The notes: generated by a model from the sequence alone, not told the origin. DNA of 43,039 nucleotides from Flavobacteriales bacterium UBA972 (GCA_002292855.1 DBBY01000060.1:1-43039); one strand, 5' to 3'. Counted from the first letter of the stretch, positions 24,737 through 33,724 are shown. Numbers and translations are program-made.

Positions 24737-26192
24737 TGATCAGAACTTTTTGAAGGAGGCCCCTGCGAAGCAGCCCGCTCTGGGCATCGAGGCGGTGCAA
24801 ATCGAAGGATAAAAAAACCGATTGAACGGCGCCCTGACGGCGTCGCAGCGCTCCCATTAGGTTGTCGCCCTGCCAGCCCGAGAGTTTAGTGAGTTGCCCG
24901 CGGTACAGGGCTTCGGCATCGGCACTTGCTACCATCGGAGTAATTCCAATCAGTATGTTCGACGACTTTAAATTGGGGAATCCGACCTGTTGGGCCACCA
25001 GCGCAGAATCCATAGTCAAACGTACCTGACCGGTACTGGCTACCAAACCGTCGATGGGGAAGGTCCCTACCAGGTCGGTTAGGTCTGAAGTGCTGCTCAA
25101 CGAAGTACTTACCATAACCTTGCCTCCCGCCTCGCTAAACCGCTGAACGGCAGGTGCCATGTGGGCAAGCGGCAGCTTGGTCAGCCCCGTTTGGGGGTCC
25201 AGCATGACCGACGAGGCAGAGTACACCACCAGGGCCTCATAACCCCGTAGCGTGTGGCGAAACCCTGGATTCCAAGACCGTGGACGCTCTAATCCGCTGT
25301 TGCTGAGCAGGTCGATAAGGTCGTACTCCAGTCCAAGGGCAGCCAAGTCGTCGGCCCATGCAGCGTCTGCCGCTCCGCTGTGGCTTGCGACCACCAGCAG
25401 GCTTGACCGAGGCATTCGCACCGTAACGGCGACCGAGGTATCGGCCTCGGACCACGCGCCAGCAAGGTCTTTAGCGCGGACTTCCATTATGCTGGGCCCG
25501 GCAGTATCGAGCACGTAGCCCCAATTTGCGGCAGCCACTTCTTGGCTACCGTAGTAGACCGAGGTACTGCCGTTTGCGGTGAGCACCAGGCTCACTAGTT
25601 TTTGGTTTCGGTCAATGGGCCGCCAGCTGCCGCCGTTTATCCGAAGCTCCACGTCGGTAATGCTCTCGGCCCCGTCGGGGTCGCTGGCGTTCCATTGAAA
25701 AGTCAGAGCATTCCAAACCGGAGCGTCCGGGAAGCTCGAACCCAAAAATTCTGCAGTTGGCGGACTGTTTTTAATGGGAACGATTAGGCGCGCAGGGCTT
25801 GCATCCACACCGCCTTCGTTATCAATTGCGCGGACCTCTACCGCCAGGTCTGCACTGTCTAACCCCGCCGGGATGGCCAAAACCATGGTGCTGTCGGTGC
25901 GCGTGGTTCCAACCCAAGGGCCGTCATCGACCCGAACTTCATAGCCCACCACGTATCCGTCTGCGTCGCTGCCAAACCATGAAAGCTTCACCACGGAATT
26001 CAGTCGGTCTTCGCCCGAGAGGTTGATGCTGTCAAGCGACATGCGCGTCTCCGGCAGCTGGTTTTCGACTGGGGTTCCGGGTTCGCAACTCGCCAGCAAG
26101 CCTACGGTAACGCATCCAAACGCCAAAGCGCGCAGGCTCTCCGCCAAGGGCGAGGAGCTACGCACGTGCTTTAGGCATTGGTGTACTAGCAT
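24720..26192 (-). CDS. Lipoprotein with two Ig/FN3-like domains and an unknown C-terminal domain
   Basis: A 490-residue protein with a lipoprotein signal: AFGCVTVGLLASCEPG has the lipobox around Cys36. The N-region before it is long; a TTG at 26147 would give a more usual signal (starting at LAESLRALAF), so the true start is uncertain. Two Ig or FN3-like domains follow (about 50-135, VKLSWFGSDADGYVVGYEVR; about 140-260, LTFQWNASDPDGAESITDVE). The C-terminal half contains SSLLVVASHSGAADAAWADD and EALVVYSASSVML, a Rossmann-like alternation that I cannot place in a named family. It lies 9 bases after the OB-like T9SS gene and overlaps the receptor gene by 17 bases. Confidence 0.8.
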   Translation of the reverse strand: MLVHQCLKHVRSSSPLAESLRALAFGCVTVGLLASCEPGTPVENQLPETRMSLDSINLSGEDRLNSVVKLSWFGSDADGYVVGYEVRVDDGPWVGTTRTDSTMVLAIPAGLDSADLAVEVRAIDNEGGVDASPARLIVPIKNSPPTAEFLGSSFPDAPVWNALTFQWNASDPDGAESITDVELRINGGSWRPIDRNQKLVSLVLTANGSTSVYYGSQEVAAANWGYVLDTAGPSIMEVRAKDLAGAWSEADTSVAVTVRMPRSSLLVVASHSGAADAAWADDLAALGLEYDLIDLLSNSGLERPRSWNPGFRHTLRGYEALVVYSASSVMLDPQTGLTKLPLAHMAPAVQRFSEAGGKVMVSTSLSSTSDLTDLVGTFPIDGLVASTGQVRLTMDSALVAQQVGFPNLKSSNILIGITPMVASADAEALYRGQLTKLSGWQGDNLMGALRRRQGAVQSVFLSFDLHRLDAQSGLLRRGLLQKVLINEFGL

Positions 26193-26201
26193 GGGAGGTA
26201 C

Positions 26202-28400
26202 TTAAAGCTTGCTAACGCGGTAGGTGGTGGCGCCCAAGGCGTGCTCGACGCGCAGCAGGTAGTTACCTGATGCCAGTCCGCTCAAATCAAGCTCATTACG
26301 GCCTTCTTTGTGGCGGCCGTGCAGTACAACGCGGCCCTGCAGGTCGAGAAGGGTGTAGACCGCATCTGAACCCTCGAGTACTAAAATGTTCGCCGTCGGG
26401 TTGGGGAAGACCGTCACGCTCGGAACGCCGCATACGGGCAATCCCACGGTCGACTGAACCAGTGCGGTGCTGTCGAGGGAAACGTTGATTCCGACAAAGT
26501 CGTCGTTGTTGCGGGGCAGCACTCTGTAGTTGCTGAAGCCATAAAACAGAATACCCTCAAGGGCATCCATGTTCATGGTATCCGACACCAAAATGGGGTC
26601 CACAAACATTTCTCCGTCTACCGTATCGTAGCGCAGGTCGCTCACGAGCTGCACATAGAGCGAACCAAAGGCCGTGGCAGACTGGCGTCCGGCCATAACC
26701 ATGGTTCGGCGCCAGTAGCCAGCACCCACGTTCTGTGAAACGGCATAGTCTCCAAAATTCAGGTTCGGGCTCGACACATAAAGCTTGGCTTGGTTGGGGT
26801 CCTGAAGGCGCACGTAGCAGCCCTCGTGGGCTTCCCATCCAAAATTGATCTTGCTCGCGCTGTCGCTGGGGTTCAAAATGGTGGGTACAATTGCGCGCCG
26901 TCCGCCCGTGCGCGAAATAGTCGACACGTTGATGCGCGTCATGCCAAAGGTTTCTTCAACCAATCCGGTCACCTGAACCTCTTCTTCGCGCAGCATTTGG
27001 GTGATGCCCGAGCCCACGCACCAGATTCCGCTCCAAGGGCCGCCGTCGGCGTCCTGAATGTAGAGGTAGCCGAGGTCGTAAGGCTTGGTCGATGCGGTTA
27101 CGAACCCCTTGAGCGAAACCGTTTTGCCCAAGTAGGGCGAATTGCCGTTGGATGCTAGAGAGTACTGCACGTCATAAACCTTCATGCCGCCAGCCCGCAC
27201 GCTGTAGTAGTCGGTGTTGGGCTGCGCCTGGCCCACCGGCGTAGTGGGGTAGTAGGAGGCGTTGCCGTCGTCGTCTTTGGCGCGCAGGTAGTAGCGCATC
27301 AGGGTGCCGTCCGGCGCATTGGGCAGAGAAAAGGCGTACTCGTCGGTGGAACCCGCTACCAGGGGCATGACCGCCTTGGTGAACTGCATGGGCTGCAGCG
27401 TCGCATTGGTGCTGTAAAAAACGTGCACGGAATCAACGGTTCCGTCAAAGTCGGTAATGGTGCATTCAAGGTCTGGGCTCTGGTTGGGCGTCGGTACCAT
27501 GGGATCGCGCTCAAAGTTGCTGATGTAGGGCGGCGCATAGGCAATTTGGTAGTGCGAAGCCTGGAACGGATTGAGTTCATAACCCCTGGTGCCTCCCGTT
27601 GTGAAGCAGCCGTTGCCATCGTGGCGTACCATTCCCTTAAGGCTGCTGTAAAAAGTACCCGGAACCGGCACCACAAAGCTGCCCGTGGTTTGCGGCGAAG
27701 CGGGATTCACCGTCTGGTAGCTTGGGAGTTTTTGGGCCAAAAAGCGGTCAGAAACGTTCATTTTGTTGCCATTGGCGTCAACGACATTAAAACTGACCCG
27801 GTTGCCCCCAAAGAGAATGACCTCGGTGACCGTCACGTTTTGAAGGTCAACAAATGAATTTTCCCACTGCTCGCCCGTTACCGGAAGGTTGATGCGTTGG
27901 GCATCGTTCAGGGTGCCAACCGTAACAACCGCAGGGGTCGGTATAGGGCGCGTACCCAAAATGGTCATGGAGCTGGCGCTGGTGGCCTCGAGCTGGGTAC
28001 CGTTGTTGTAGGTAGAAACCTTACCGATGAATTGAATCAAGTCCCCGGCCACGAGGTATTCTACGTTGGGCAGGGTGACGAGCTGGTTTTGCGCATTGGT
28101 GTACACGCCCATTACCTCCATTCCTCGAAACGGACCAGCCGCGCCCTGCGCGGCAGTATCTACGATGAAGAAGAAGGGTCGGTGTCCGCCCTGAACCGAA
28201 CCCGACGGCACTTCAGATAAATTGCCCGGAGTAACTACAATACCCACTGTTCTGACGATTTGGCCTTCAAAACCCGAAGAATCGTTGCATGCGGCCAACT
28301 GAGAGGGAGACACATACTGCAGCGTAGAGATGGGGTAGTAGGTCTGGGCGAGCGCGCTAAAGCCTAAAATGGTGGCTGCGAGGAGTAGAATTTGCTTCAT
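26202..28400 (-). CDS. Secreted OB-fold-like protein with T9SS type A sorting domain
   Basis: A 732-residue protein with a signal peptide (MKQILLLAATILGFSALAQ). Residues 20-165 form an OB-like domain (FEGQIVRTVGIVVTPGN, FFFIVDTAAQGAAGPF, LVAGDLIQFIGKVSTYNNGT). A second, similar region spans about 170-290, an Ig-like segment lies around 300-400 (PDLECTITDFDGTVDSVHVF), and another OB-like block about 405-510 (SLKGFVTASTKPYDLGYLYI followed by QDADG). The last 70 residues are a T9SS type A sorting domain: VFPNPTANILVLEG, LLDLQGRVV, LDLSGLASGNYLLRV. The same domain style appears in the giant protein at 16333-19635. The gene sits 9 bases after the unrecognised secreted gene. Function is unknown; similar OB-like modules accompany extracellular nucleases. 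Confidence 0.85.
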   Translation of the reverse strand: MKQILLLAATILGFSALAQTYYPISTLQYVSPSQLAACNDSSGFEGQIVRTVGIVVTPGNLSEVPSGSVQGGHRPFFFIVDTAAQGAAGPFRGMEVMGVYTNAQNQLVTLPNVEYLVAGDLIQFIGKVSTYNNGTQLEATSASSMTILGTRPIPTPAVVTVGTLNDAQRINLPVTGEQWENSFVDLQNVTVTEVILFGGNRVSFNVVDANGNKMNVSDRFLAQKLPSYQTVNPASPQTTGSFVVPVPGTFYSSLKGMVRHDGNGCFTTGGTRGYELNPFQASHYQIAYAPPYISNFERDPMVPTPNQSPDLECTITDFDGTVDSVHVFYSTNATLQPMQFTKAVMPLVAGSTDEYAFSLPNAPDGTLMRYYLRAKDDDGNASYYPTTPVGQAQPNTDYYSVRAGGMKVYDVQYSLASNGNSPYLGKTVSLKGFVTASTKPYDLGYLYIQDADGGPWSGIWCVGSGITQMLREEEVQVTGLVEETFGMTRINVSTISRTGGRRAIVPTILNPSDSASKINFGWEAHEGCYVRLQDPNQAKLYVSSPNLNFGDYAVSQNVGAGYWRRTMVMAGRQSATAFGSLYVQLVSDLRYDTVDGEMFVDPILVSDTMNMDALEGILFYGFSNYRVLPRNNDDFVGINVSLDSTALVQSTVGLPVCGVPSVTVFPNPTANILVLEGSDAVYTLLDLQGRVVLHGRHKEGRNELDLSGLASGNYLLRVEHALGATTYRVSKL

Positions 28401-28409
28401 GGCAGGGGA

Positions 28410-30536
28410 TTATTTGATAAGGGTAAAATGAGAAGAAAACGTTTCGCCGGTCTCGAGATTCAGAACGGTGTAGCGGTACAATCCGTGCGAAATCATCTGG
28501 CGGTCTTTAGAGAGAATGTCCCAGGCGTATTCACCCCCCGACAGCACCACAACGTGCTCGTCAATACTGGCAAAGGTGCGGAACCATCGTTGGCTGAGCT
28601 GGTCGCTGCCGGTGGACTCGTGCTGCAGTACATCGAGCAGGTCTCCCGCTGGAGAGTGAATGCGAATTTCTGCGCGCGCTGGCAGATTGGCAAACATCAA
28701 GCGGCGGCTCTCGTCTTGGAACGCAGATTGGCCCTCCCAAGCGGCGCCGGCATAGTAGGGGTTGGGGTAGGCATAGGGCGAATTCTCGGCCATGCTGGCC
28801 TGTGCGGGAGTTCCGGGGAAGGCGCGAACGGAACTCTGCGTGAAGCTCGATTCCAGCGACTCCAATTGGCTGATGGGGTCGCCCTGGTCAAAGGCTGTCA
28901 CGGCAAGGGCACGCTGCCATCCGTTGGCGAGGTTGTCGATGCGCAAACCGTAGCGGTAGTTCAGGCTGTCGCCCACAAAGCGAATGGGCTCCGTGAGCCG
29001 AATGGCCTCTAAGCCCGTTTCGTTGAACACTCCGTCGCCCACTTGATCCCATTCGCCATAAAGTCTGAAGGGTTCTTCGTTTCGCTGGTCGGGGTCTACG
29101 TCAAAGCCAATTTGGCTGGCATAAACACGGTACCCCGCAAAGTCCTGCTTTTGGCTGATGGGGTCTATGCTTCGCTCGCTGCGGTCGGTCCAAAAAAGGT
29201 CTACGTAACCGTCTCCCGGCAGGGCGCGCACCTGGGGCGGGTCGGGCGGACTCGGCAGGATGTAGCGCGTGATTTCGCCGTTGCCGTCGCGGTCTTCGCC
29301 GCCGTCGAGCAGTCCATTAAAATTTTGGTCTTCGCCATTGTAGCAGGTTTGCGCCCACTGCGCGTTGGCCAACAGTCTGCTGCGCTGAACGTCGGAGTTT
29401 GCCGAGTTTGCTTGACCGTCGTCGACCTTTTTGGCCAGTATAAAGGCAAAGGCCACCTTGATTTCGTCTCCGGGGGCAAAATTTTGAAAGGGCCCGACGC
29501 TGAGCAGGTCGCTTCGGTTGCCGGCTGCATTGAGCTGGGCCTGAATGTCAGCTCCAGTGCCAGAGGCGCAAGGAACGCCTCCCGGATTAGCCCAACAGGG
29601 ATCCTGGTTGAGGCCCTGGGTCATTTTAATGTAGCGCTGGTCGTCGGTGGTCGGAAAGAAGTACAAAGCCTGCCCGGAGTTATTGAAGACCCATGCCTGA
29701 AAATGGTCCTCGAGTCCGTCGACCTGGGGGTGGTGAAAGCCATTTTTGTCTTCGGCTCCCAGAAATTTTTGGCCGATGTAGGAGTCGGTCCAGCCCGGAT
29801 CTCCCGACGCATCAAAGCGGTACGCCAGGTGCAGGCTGTCGTCGTAGCCGTTGCCGCCCTGCTGGTAGAACACGGCTCCCCCCGCCCCGGCCGGCGTGCG
29901 GTTGATGTTGCGAACTACTTTATTGGCCCAAATCGCAGCATACACGTCGTTGTAGGTTTCTTGACCCACGTTTTTGAGGGTGGCATCGACCACCACAAAA
30001 AAGTCGCTAAAGCGGTAGTTCCAGTTGTAGGTCGCCATCGTCATGGAGATTCCCATGGGAGTGAGGTGGTTGCTAATGGGGATTGTGGTTCCCGGAATCA
30101 GAATGTTGGTGTCTACGCAGGTTGCGGTGAAGTCCTGGTGCGACACGGCTGAGGCTCGGTAGTTGGGATGGTCCTTGAGCGAAGACGTTTCGCTGAGGCT
30201 CGATGCCGGAGTAAACTCAAATCCGCCACGACCCGGGGCGTAGCCCTGAGAAGCATCGTAGGCCGAGGTACTCACCCGAATTCCACCGCCCGCATCAATG
30301 CCACCGACCCAAACTCCCGATTCAAAGAGATGCTCGGTGCCCGAGCCGGCGGGGTACTCGCAGGAAGGGGTTCCTGTTCCGTCGCGGTAGCCGCGAAAGG
30401 CGTTGCCGAAGGTTCCGACGTTGGTCACGCTCATGCGCACCTGGCTTGCCGAGGTGCTTCGTTCTTGGAACGTTTGCGCCCAAGCGCCCTGAACAAGGAC
30501 CACAAAGGCAAGACTAAGGCAGCGTGAATGCATCAT
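28410..30536 (-). CDS. Secreted protein of unknown function with FlgD/T9SS-like C-terminus
   Basis: A 708-residue exported protein with a signal peptide (MMHSRCLSLAFVVLVQGAWAQ). I do not recognise the N-terminal 430 residues, which are rich in Gly, Asn and aromatic residues (for example VGTFGNAFRGYRDGTGTPSC and WNYRFSDFFVVVDATLKNVG). Near 430 is an Asp-rich, calcium-binding-like loop, DQNFNGLLDGGEDRDGNGE. An Ig/FN3-like segment follows (VRALPGDGYVDLFWTDRSER). The last 110 residues resemble a FlgD-like Ig or T9SS C-terminal domain (AYPNPYYAGAAWEG, ARAEIRIHSPAGDLLDVLQH, HGLYRYTVLN). Its ATG overlaps the stop of the nuclease gene by 4 bases (30533-30536), so the two are tightly coupled. Function not assigned. 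Confidence 0.75.
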   Translation of the reverse strand: MMHSRCLSLAFVVLVQGAWAQTFQERSTSASQVRMSVTNVGTFGNAFRGYRDGTGTPSCEYPAGSGTEHLFESGVWVGGIDAGGGIRVSTSAYDASQGYAPGRGGFEFTPASSLSETSSLKDHPNYRASAVSHQDFTATCVDTNILIPGTTIPISNHLTPMGISMTMATYNWNYRFSDFFVVVDATLKNVGQETYNDVYAAIWANKVVRNINRTPAGAGGAVFYQQGGNGYDDSLHLAYRFDASGDPGWTDSYIGQKFLGAEDKNGFHHPQVDGLEDHFQAWVFNNSGQALYFFPTTDDQRYIKMTQGLNQDPCWANPGGVPCASGTGADIQAQLNAAGNRSDLLSVGPFQNFAPGDEIKVAFAFILAKKVDDGQANSANSDVQRSRLLANAQWAQTCYNGEDQNFNGLLDGGEDRDGNGEITRYILPSPPDPPQVRALPGDGYVDLFWTDRSERSIDPISQKQDFAGYRVYASQIGFDVDPDQRNEEPFRLYGEWDQVGDGVFNETGLEAIRLTEPIRFVGDSLNYRYGLRIDNLANGWQRALAVTAFDQGDPISQLESLESSFTQSSVRAFPGTPAQASMAENSPYAYPNPYYAGAAWEGQSAFQDESRRLMFANLPARAEIRIHSPAGDLLDVLQHESTGSDQLSQRWFRTFASIDEHVVVLSGGEYAWDILSKDRQMISHGLYRYTVLNLETGETFSSHFTLIK

Positions 30537-31816
30537 TGGGGGGCGGCAAATTTAGCCACTCCTGAGGGAGTTTTGACGCGATAAATTAGCCATCCTCTAA
30601 GGGAAGCAGAACTCGTCCAGCGGGCCTCGCCCGCGGGCCAAATTCGGGACTCGATTATGCGCCCAGCAGCATCTAGGGTTTCCACATGCCAATCTTCAAG
30701 AACTGCAATCCGCGACAAAAAGGCCCTGCCATCCATACCGCGCTGCAGCATTGCGTTGCCACGCAATTCATTGACCCCAATACCCAGCCGGCTTACTTCA
30801 AAGTCTGCGACCACAGGCAGATGGTCCGAAACTTCATAGAGCGCGGTAAGTACGTTGCCGGGTACGGAATTATTGGTCCCAATGTTTATGGCAACGTTAA
30901 AGTGGAGGCCGTCGTTGCCCACTGGCTTAAGGCTGCCCGGCAGGTAGCGCATTCGGGCAGAGCTGGTTAGGGCAGTTTGATTAACCAAGATATGGTCGTA
31001 CCGGTCGTCGAGGCCTCCCCCAGAGTAGCATCCGTCATTGGTCAAGGCATCACGGGTCGATTGGGTGTGCATTGCCGCAAAGGTTCCGTTGCTGGACCAG
31101 TTCCCAAGTTGGTTCTCGGGGTCGTAGAACCGTATCGTCGAGTTGCTGAAGTTCAGAAGCTGCTGAAATCCGCCCTCTTGGCTTTTGCTCATGTTGAGGT
31201 CGCCGCAGAGCAGGTAGTGGGGGTCCCTGGGTTTGGTGGCCAGGTAGTTCATGATGGCCTCGCAGGCTTTTTGACGGTCTGCGGCATCGGTCGCGGTATT
31301 GCCGGCCTTAAAGTGGGCTGCAAAAACCGTGAAAAAAACCGTATCGGGATTCCAGGCTAGGAGCGAGTCTTGGTAGTAAAACCTCAGAACGTCAATGCCT
31401 CGAACCAGATTGGCGTTTTGCAGGTCTTTGCTGATCATTCCTTGCGCCTTGAGCCCAAGCTTATTGTGGTCGAAGTAGACCGCATTAATGAGCGAACTGC
31501 CGTTGGTGTAGAGGTCGGTTGCGGACCAGCGAGTAACCCCGTTGGCATTGAGGCATTGGCTGAGAATTCGACCGTGTGCGGTGGCGCTGGACCCGTCTAC
31601 CTCGTTGCAGACCAGCAGGTCGGGCTGCACGTAGTCAACTACCGTGCGCAGCCAGCCTTCTTTGGCTCCTGGCGGATTGTTGGTGGTGGTACAAAAAGAG
31701 GTAAAGGCCCTGAAGTAGGTGAGGTTGTAGGCCATAACTCGCAGGTTTTCAACAGCCTGCGCCGCGAGCGGAATTCCGTTCAAGCAAAGTAGAAAAAGTG
31801 CAGCAAGCCGGTACAT
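30533..31816 (-). CDS. Secreted endonuclease/exonuclease/phosphatase (EEP) family enzyme
   Basis: A 427-residue protein with a signal peptide (MYRLAALFLLCLNGIPLAAQA). It has the EEP core of DNase I-like nucleases and phosphodiesterases: LRVMAYNLTYF, LLVCNEVDG with the metal-binding Glu, FAAHFKAGN with the catalytic His, CGDLNMSKSQEGG, DDRYDHILVN, and the C-terminal SDHLPVVADFEV. All the usual catalytic positions appear to be present. The last 80 residues look like a worn T9SS sorting domain (HVETLDAAGRIIES, SLRGWLIYRVKTPSG). The substrate could be DNA, RNA or another phosphodiester. It is the first gene of the eight-gene block, behind a promoter box 5 bases before its ATG, and divergent from a PhoB/PhoR-like pair. 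Confidence 0.88.
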   Translation of the reverse strand: MYRLAALFLLCLNGIPLAAQAVENLRVMAYNLTYFRAFTSFCTTTNNPPGAKEGWLRTVVDYVQPDLLVCNEVDGSSATAHGRILSQCLNANGVTRWSATDLYTNGSSLINAVYFDHNKLGLKAQGMISKDLQNANLVRGIDVLRFYYQDSLLAWNPDTVFFTVFAAHFKAGNTATDAADRQKACEAIMNYLATKPRDPHYLLCGDLNMSKSQEGGFQQLLNFSNSTIRFYDPENQLGNWSSNGTFAAMHTQSTRDALTNDGCYSGGGLDDRYDHILVNQTALTSSARMRYLPGSLKPVGNDGLHFNVAINIGTNNSVPGNVLTALYEVSDHLPVVADFEVSRLGIGVNELRGNAMLQRGMDGRAFLSRIAVLEDWHVETLDAAGRIIESRIWPAGEARWTSSASLRGWLIYRVKTPSGVAKFAAPQ

Positions 31817-31821
31817 CCGGT

Positions 31822-31829
31822 CAAAGTTA
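31822..31829 (-). promoter_or_regulatory. -7 promoter box of the secreted-nuclease operon
   Basis: The minus strand reads TAACTTTG, an exact TAnnTTTG match, 5 bases before the ATG at 31816. No good TTTG -33 element is present, consistent with a promoter that needs an activator. The spacing predicts a leaderless mRNA. Confidence 0.5.
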
Positions 31830-31918
31830 GGTTCTTGGAGGCTTTCTTTCAGTGTTGCCTAAAGGTTAAATAAGAGGCATTTGGGGCCGTCTTGATGCAT
31901 ACCGCGTGATAAAGGTTT

Positions 31919-31926
31919 TACCTTTG
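31919..31926 (+). promoter_or_regulatory. -7 promoter box of the two-component pair
   Basis: TACCTTTG matches TAnnTTTG exactly and ends 16 bases before the ATG at 31943. A TTG 24 bases upstream of the box is a weak -33 candidate. Confidence 0.5.
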
Positions 31927-31942
31927 GGTAAGGCAATAGGTT

Positions 31943-32623
31943 ATGGCAAAAAAAACTACAATTCTCCTGGTAGACGACGATCCAGATATTCGGGAATTCG
32001 TCACCTACAACCTCACCAAAGAGGGCTACCACGTGGTAACGGCTAAAGACGGAGCCGAAGGCGTTGAAGCGGTTAAAAAACACCGTCCCGACTTGGTTTT
32101 GCTCGACGTCATGATGCCAGGAATGGACGGAATTGAGGCCTGCGAAGCAATTAGAAACAACCTAGACATCGCCGGAACCCTAATCGCTTTTTTGAGTGCT
32201 CGAGGCGAGGACTACAGCCAGGTAGCAGGATTCGATGCCGGGGCCGACGACTACATTACCAAGCCGATACGTCCAAAGGTCCTTGCAAGCCGAGTCAAAG
32301 CGTTGCTGCGCCGAAACGTAAAAGATTTTGACTCCGTAGGCAGCATAGAAATTGCCAACCTTCTCATTAACCCAGAGAAGTATCAAGTTTTTCTGGACGG
32401 AAGCATTGTAGAAATGCCCCGCAAGGAGTTTGAATTGCTTCACCTTCTGGCTAGCAAACCCGGCAAGGTTTGGTCCCGCGACTCCATCATGGATCGGGTT
32501 TGGGGAACAGAGGTCATTGTAGGGGGACGCACCATAGACGTGCACATCCGCAAAATCCGCGAAAAAATCGGACAAGACTGCATCAAGACCATCAAGGGTG
32601 TGGGCTACAAATTTGAAGAGTAA
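31943..32623 (+). CDS. OmpR/PhoB-type response regulator
   Basis: A 226-residue response regulator. The receiver domain (4-120) has the acidic pocket LLVDDDPD, the phospho-acceptor Asp55 (LVLLDVMMPG), a Ser near 85 and Lys107 (DDYITKPIRP). The C-terminal winged helix (130-224) has PRKEFELLHLLASKPGKVWS and GGRTIDVHIRKIREKIG, followed by VGYKFEE. The kinase gene follows 9 bases after its stop. The best-known relatives with this size and organisation are the PhoB and YycF lines; which one cannot be decided here. Its divergent neighbour is the secreted-nuclease operon, which makes regulation of that operon a reasonable hypothesis. Confidence 0.92.
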   Translation: MAKKTTILLVDDDPDIREFVTYNLTKEGYHVVTAKDGAEGVEAVKKHRPDLVLLDVMMPGMDGIEACEAIRNNLDIAGTLIAFLSARGEDYSQVAGFDAGADDYITKPIRPKVLASRVKALLRRNVKDFDSVGSIEIANLLINPEKYQVFLDGSIVEMPRKEFELLHLLASKPGKVWSRDSIMDRVWGTEVIVGGRTIDVHIRKIREKIGQDCIKTIKGVGYKFEE

Positions 32624-32632
32624 CTTCGGGTC

Positions 32633-33697
32633 GTGCTCGATCGACCAGAACGGATAGCTTTTTTTATTGGCGCGCTGCTTGGCCCAGTAGTTTGGTTTGC
32701 CATGCTTGCTGCGCTGCAGCTCATCGAGCCCCAGGCGCCCCTTGCAGTCGAAGAGGATCCCTACCTTGAAATTACCCTGCTGAGCATTCTTATTGCCAGT
32801 GCCACAGCCTTTTTGGCGGAGTACTTAATGCGACGGTTTCTGTATTCTCGCTTGCTCAAAATTTACAAGACCATTTCTAATCAGAATCAGTTTCAATCTT
32901 CACTGCTGGCGGACGCCGAGGAGATTGGCAAGGCCGAGATGGAGGTAACCTCCTACGTGATGAAAAAATCCGCGGAGCTCTCTAACCTGCGGATGTACGA
33001 CGACGTGCGACGAGAATTTATTGCCAACCTCTCCCACGAGCTTCGGACCCCAATTTTTAGCATCCAGGGCTACTTGCTGACCCTTCTCGACGGAGTTAAG
33101 GACCCCAAAATCCGCAAAGACTACCTCAAAAAGGCATCGCGCAATGTGGAGCGCATGATTCGCCTGGTGCAAGACATGGACGTGCTGGCGCGGCTGGAGT
33201 CCGACCGATTGGTGCTCCAAAAAGAGGAGTACAGCCTCACCGAACAAATTGAAGACGCCCTCGAGCAAATGTCGGATCGCATTGCGCAGCAGGGTATTAC
33301 CGTGGTTCGCGACTTTGACGCCGAAGCGGACTGCGCTGTTTTTGCCGACCCGGAGCGCATGGACCAGGTGGTGCTGAACCTGATCTCCAACGCGATTAAG
33401 TACTCTCGCGACGAGGCGGGCGGATTCTTGCGCATTGCCATCGAAGACTCGGGCGACAGGACTTATACGGTTTTGGTCGAAGACAACGGAGTCGGTATTC
33501 CCAAGGAGGACATCGGGCGCGTTTTTGAGCGGTTTTTTAGGGCCGACCGAAGCCGAACCCGAACCAAAAAAGTTACCGGTACCGGCCTTGGCTTGGCCAT
33601 TGTAAAGCACATTGTCGAAGCCCACGGTCATTCGGTCAAGGTGATTTCTACCTTGAATGAGGGTTCGGAGTTTTCGTTCACCATTGCGAAGGCCTAG
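32633..33697 (+). CDS. Membrane sensor histidine kinase (PhoR-like)
   Basis: A 354-residue kinase with a GTG start (MLDRPERIAF). Two membrane helices (about 8-30 and 45-65) enclose a very short, acidic outer loop (EPQAPLAVEEDPYLE), so it has almost no extracellular sensor domain. The dimerisation/phosphotransfer domain has His135 in NLSHELRTPIFS. The ATPase domain has the N box NLISNAIKYS, G1 DNGVGIP, F box FERFFRADRS and G2 GTGLGLAIVKHI. It lacks HAMP and PAS signatures. The start is fixed by the frame and by the 9-base distance from the response regulator gene. The signal may come through a partner membrane protein. Confidence 0.92.
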   Translation: MLDRPERIAFFIGALLGPVVWFAMLAALQLIEPQAPLAVEEDPYLEITLLSILIASATAFLAEYLMRRFLYSRLLKIYKTISNQNQFQSSLLADAEEIGKAEMEVTSYVMKKSAELSNLRMYDDVRREFIANLSHELRTPIFSIQGYLLTLLDGVKDPKIRKDYLKKASRNVERMIRLVQDMDVLARLESDRLVLQKEEYSLTEQIEDALEQMSDRIAQQGITVVRDFDAEADCAVFADPERMDQVVLNLISNAIKYSRDEAGGFLRIAIEDSGDRTYTVLVEDNGVGIPKEDIGRVFERFFRADRSRTRTKKVTGTGLGLAIVKHIVEAHGHSVKVISTLNEGSEFSFTIAKA

Positions 33698-33724
33698 GCC
33701 ACCGCACGGAGCGCCCTTATCCTT

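Noticed and set aside
29043..30152. A 369-codon plus-strand frame opposite the unknown secreted protein
   Set aside because: The minus-strand protein has a signal peptide and operon overlaps; the antisense frame has neither.
16333..31816. A classical SusC/SusD polysaccharide-utilisation locus
   Set aside because: There is a TonB-dependent receptor but no SusD-like lipoprotein and no glycoside hydrolase or lyase.
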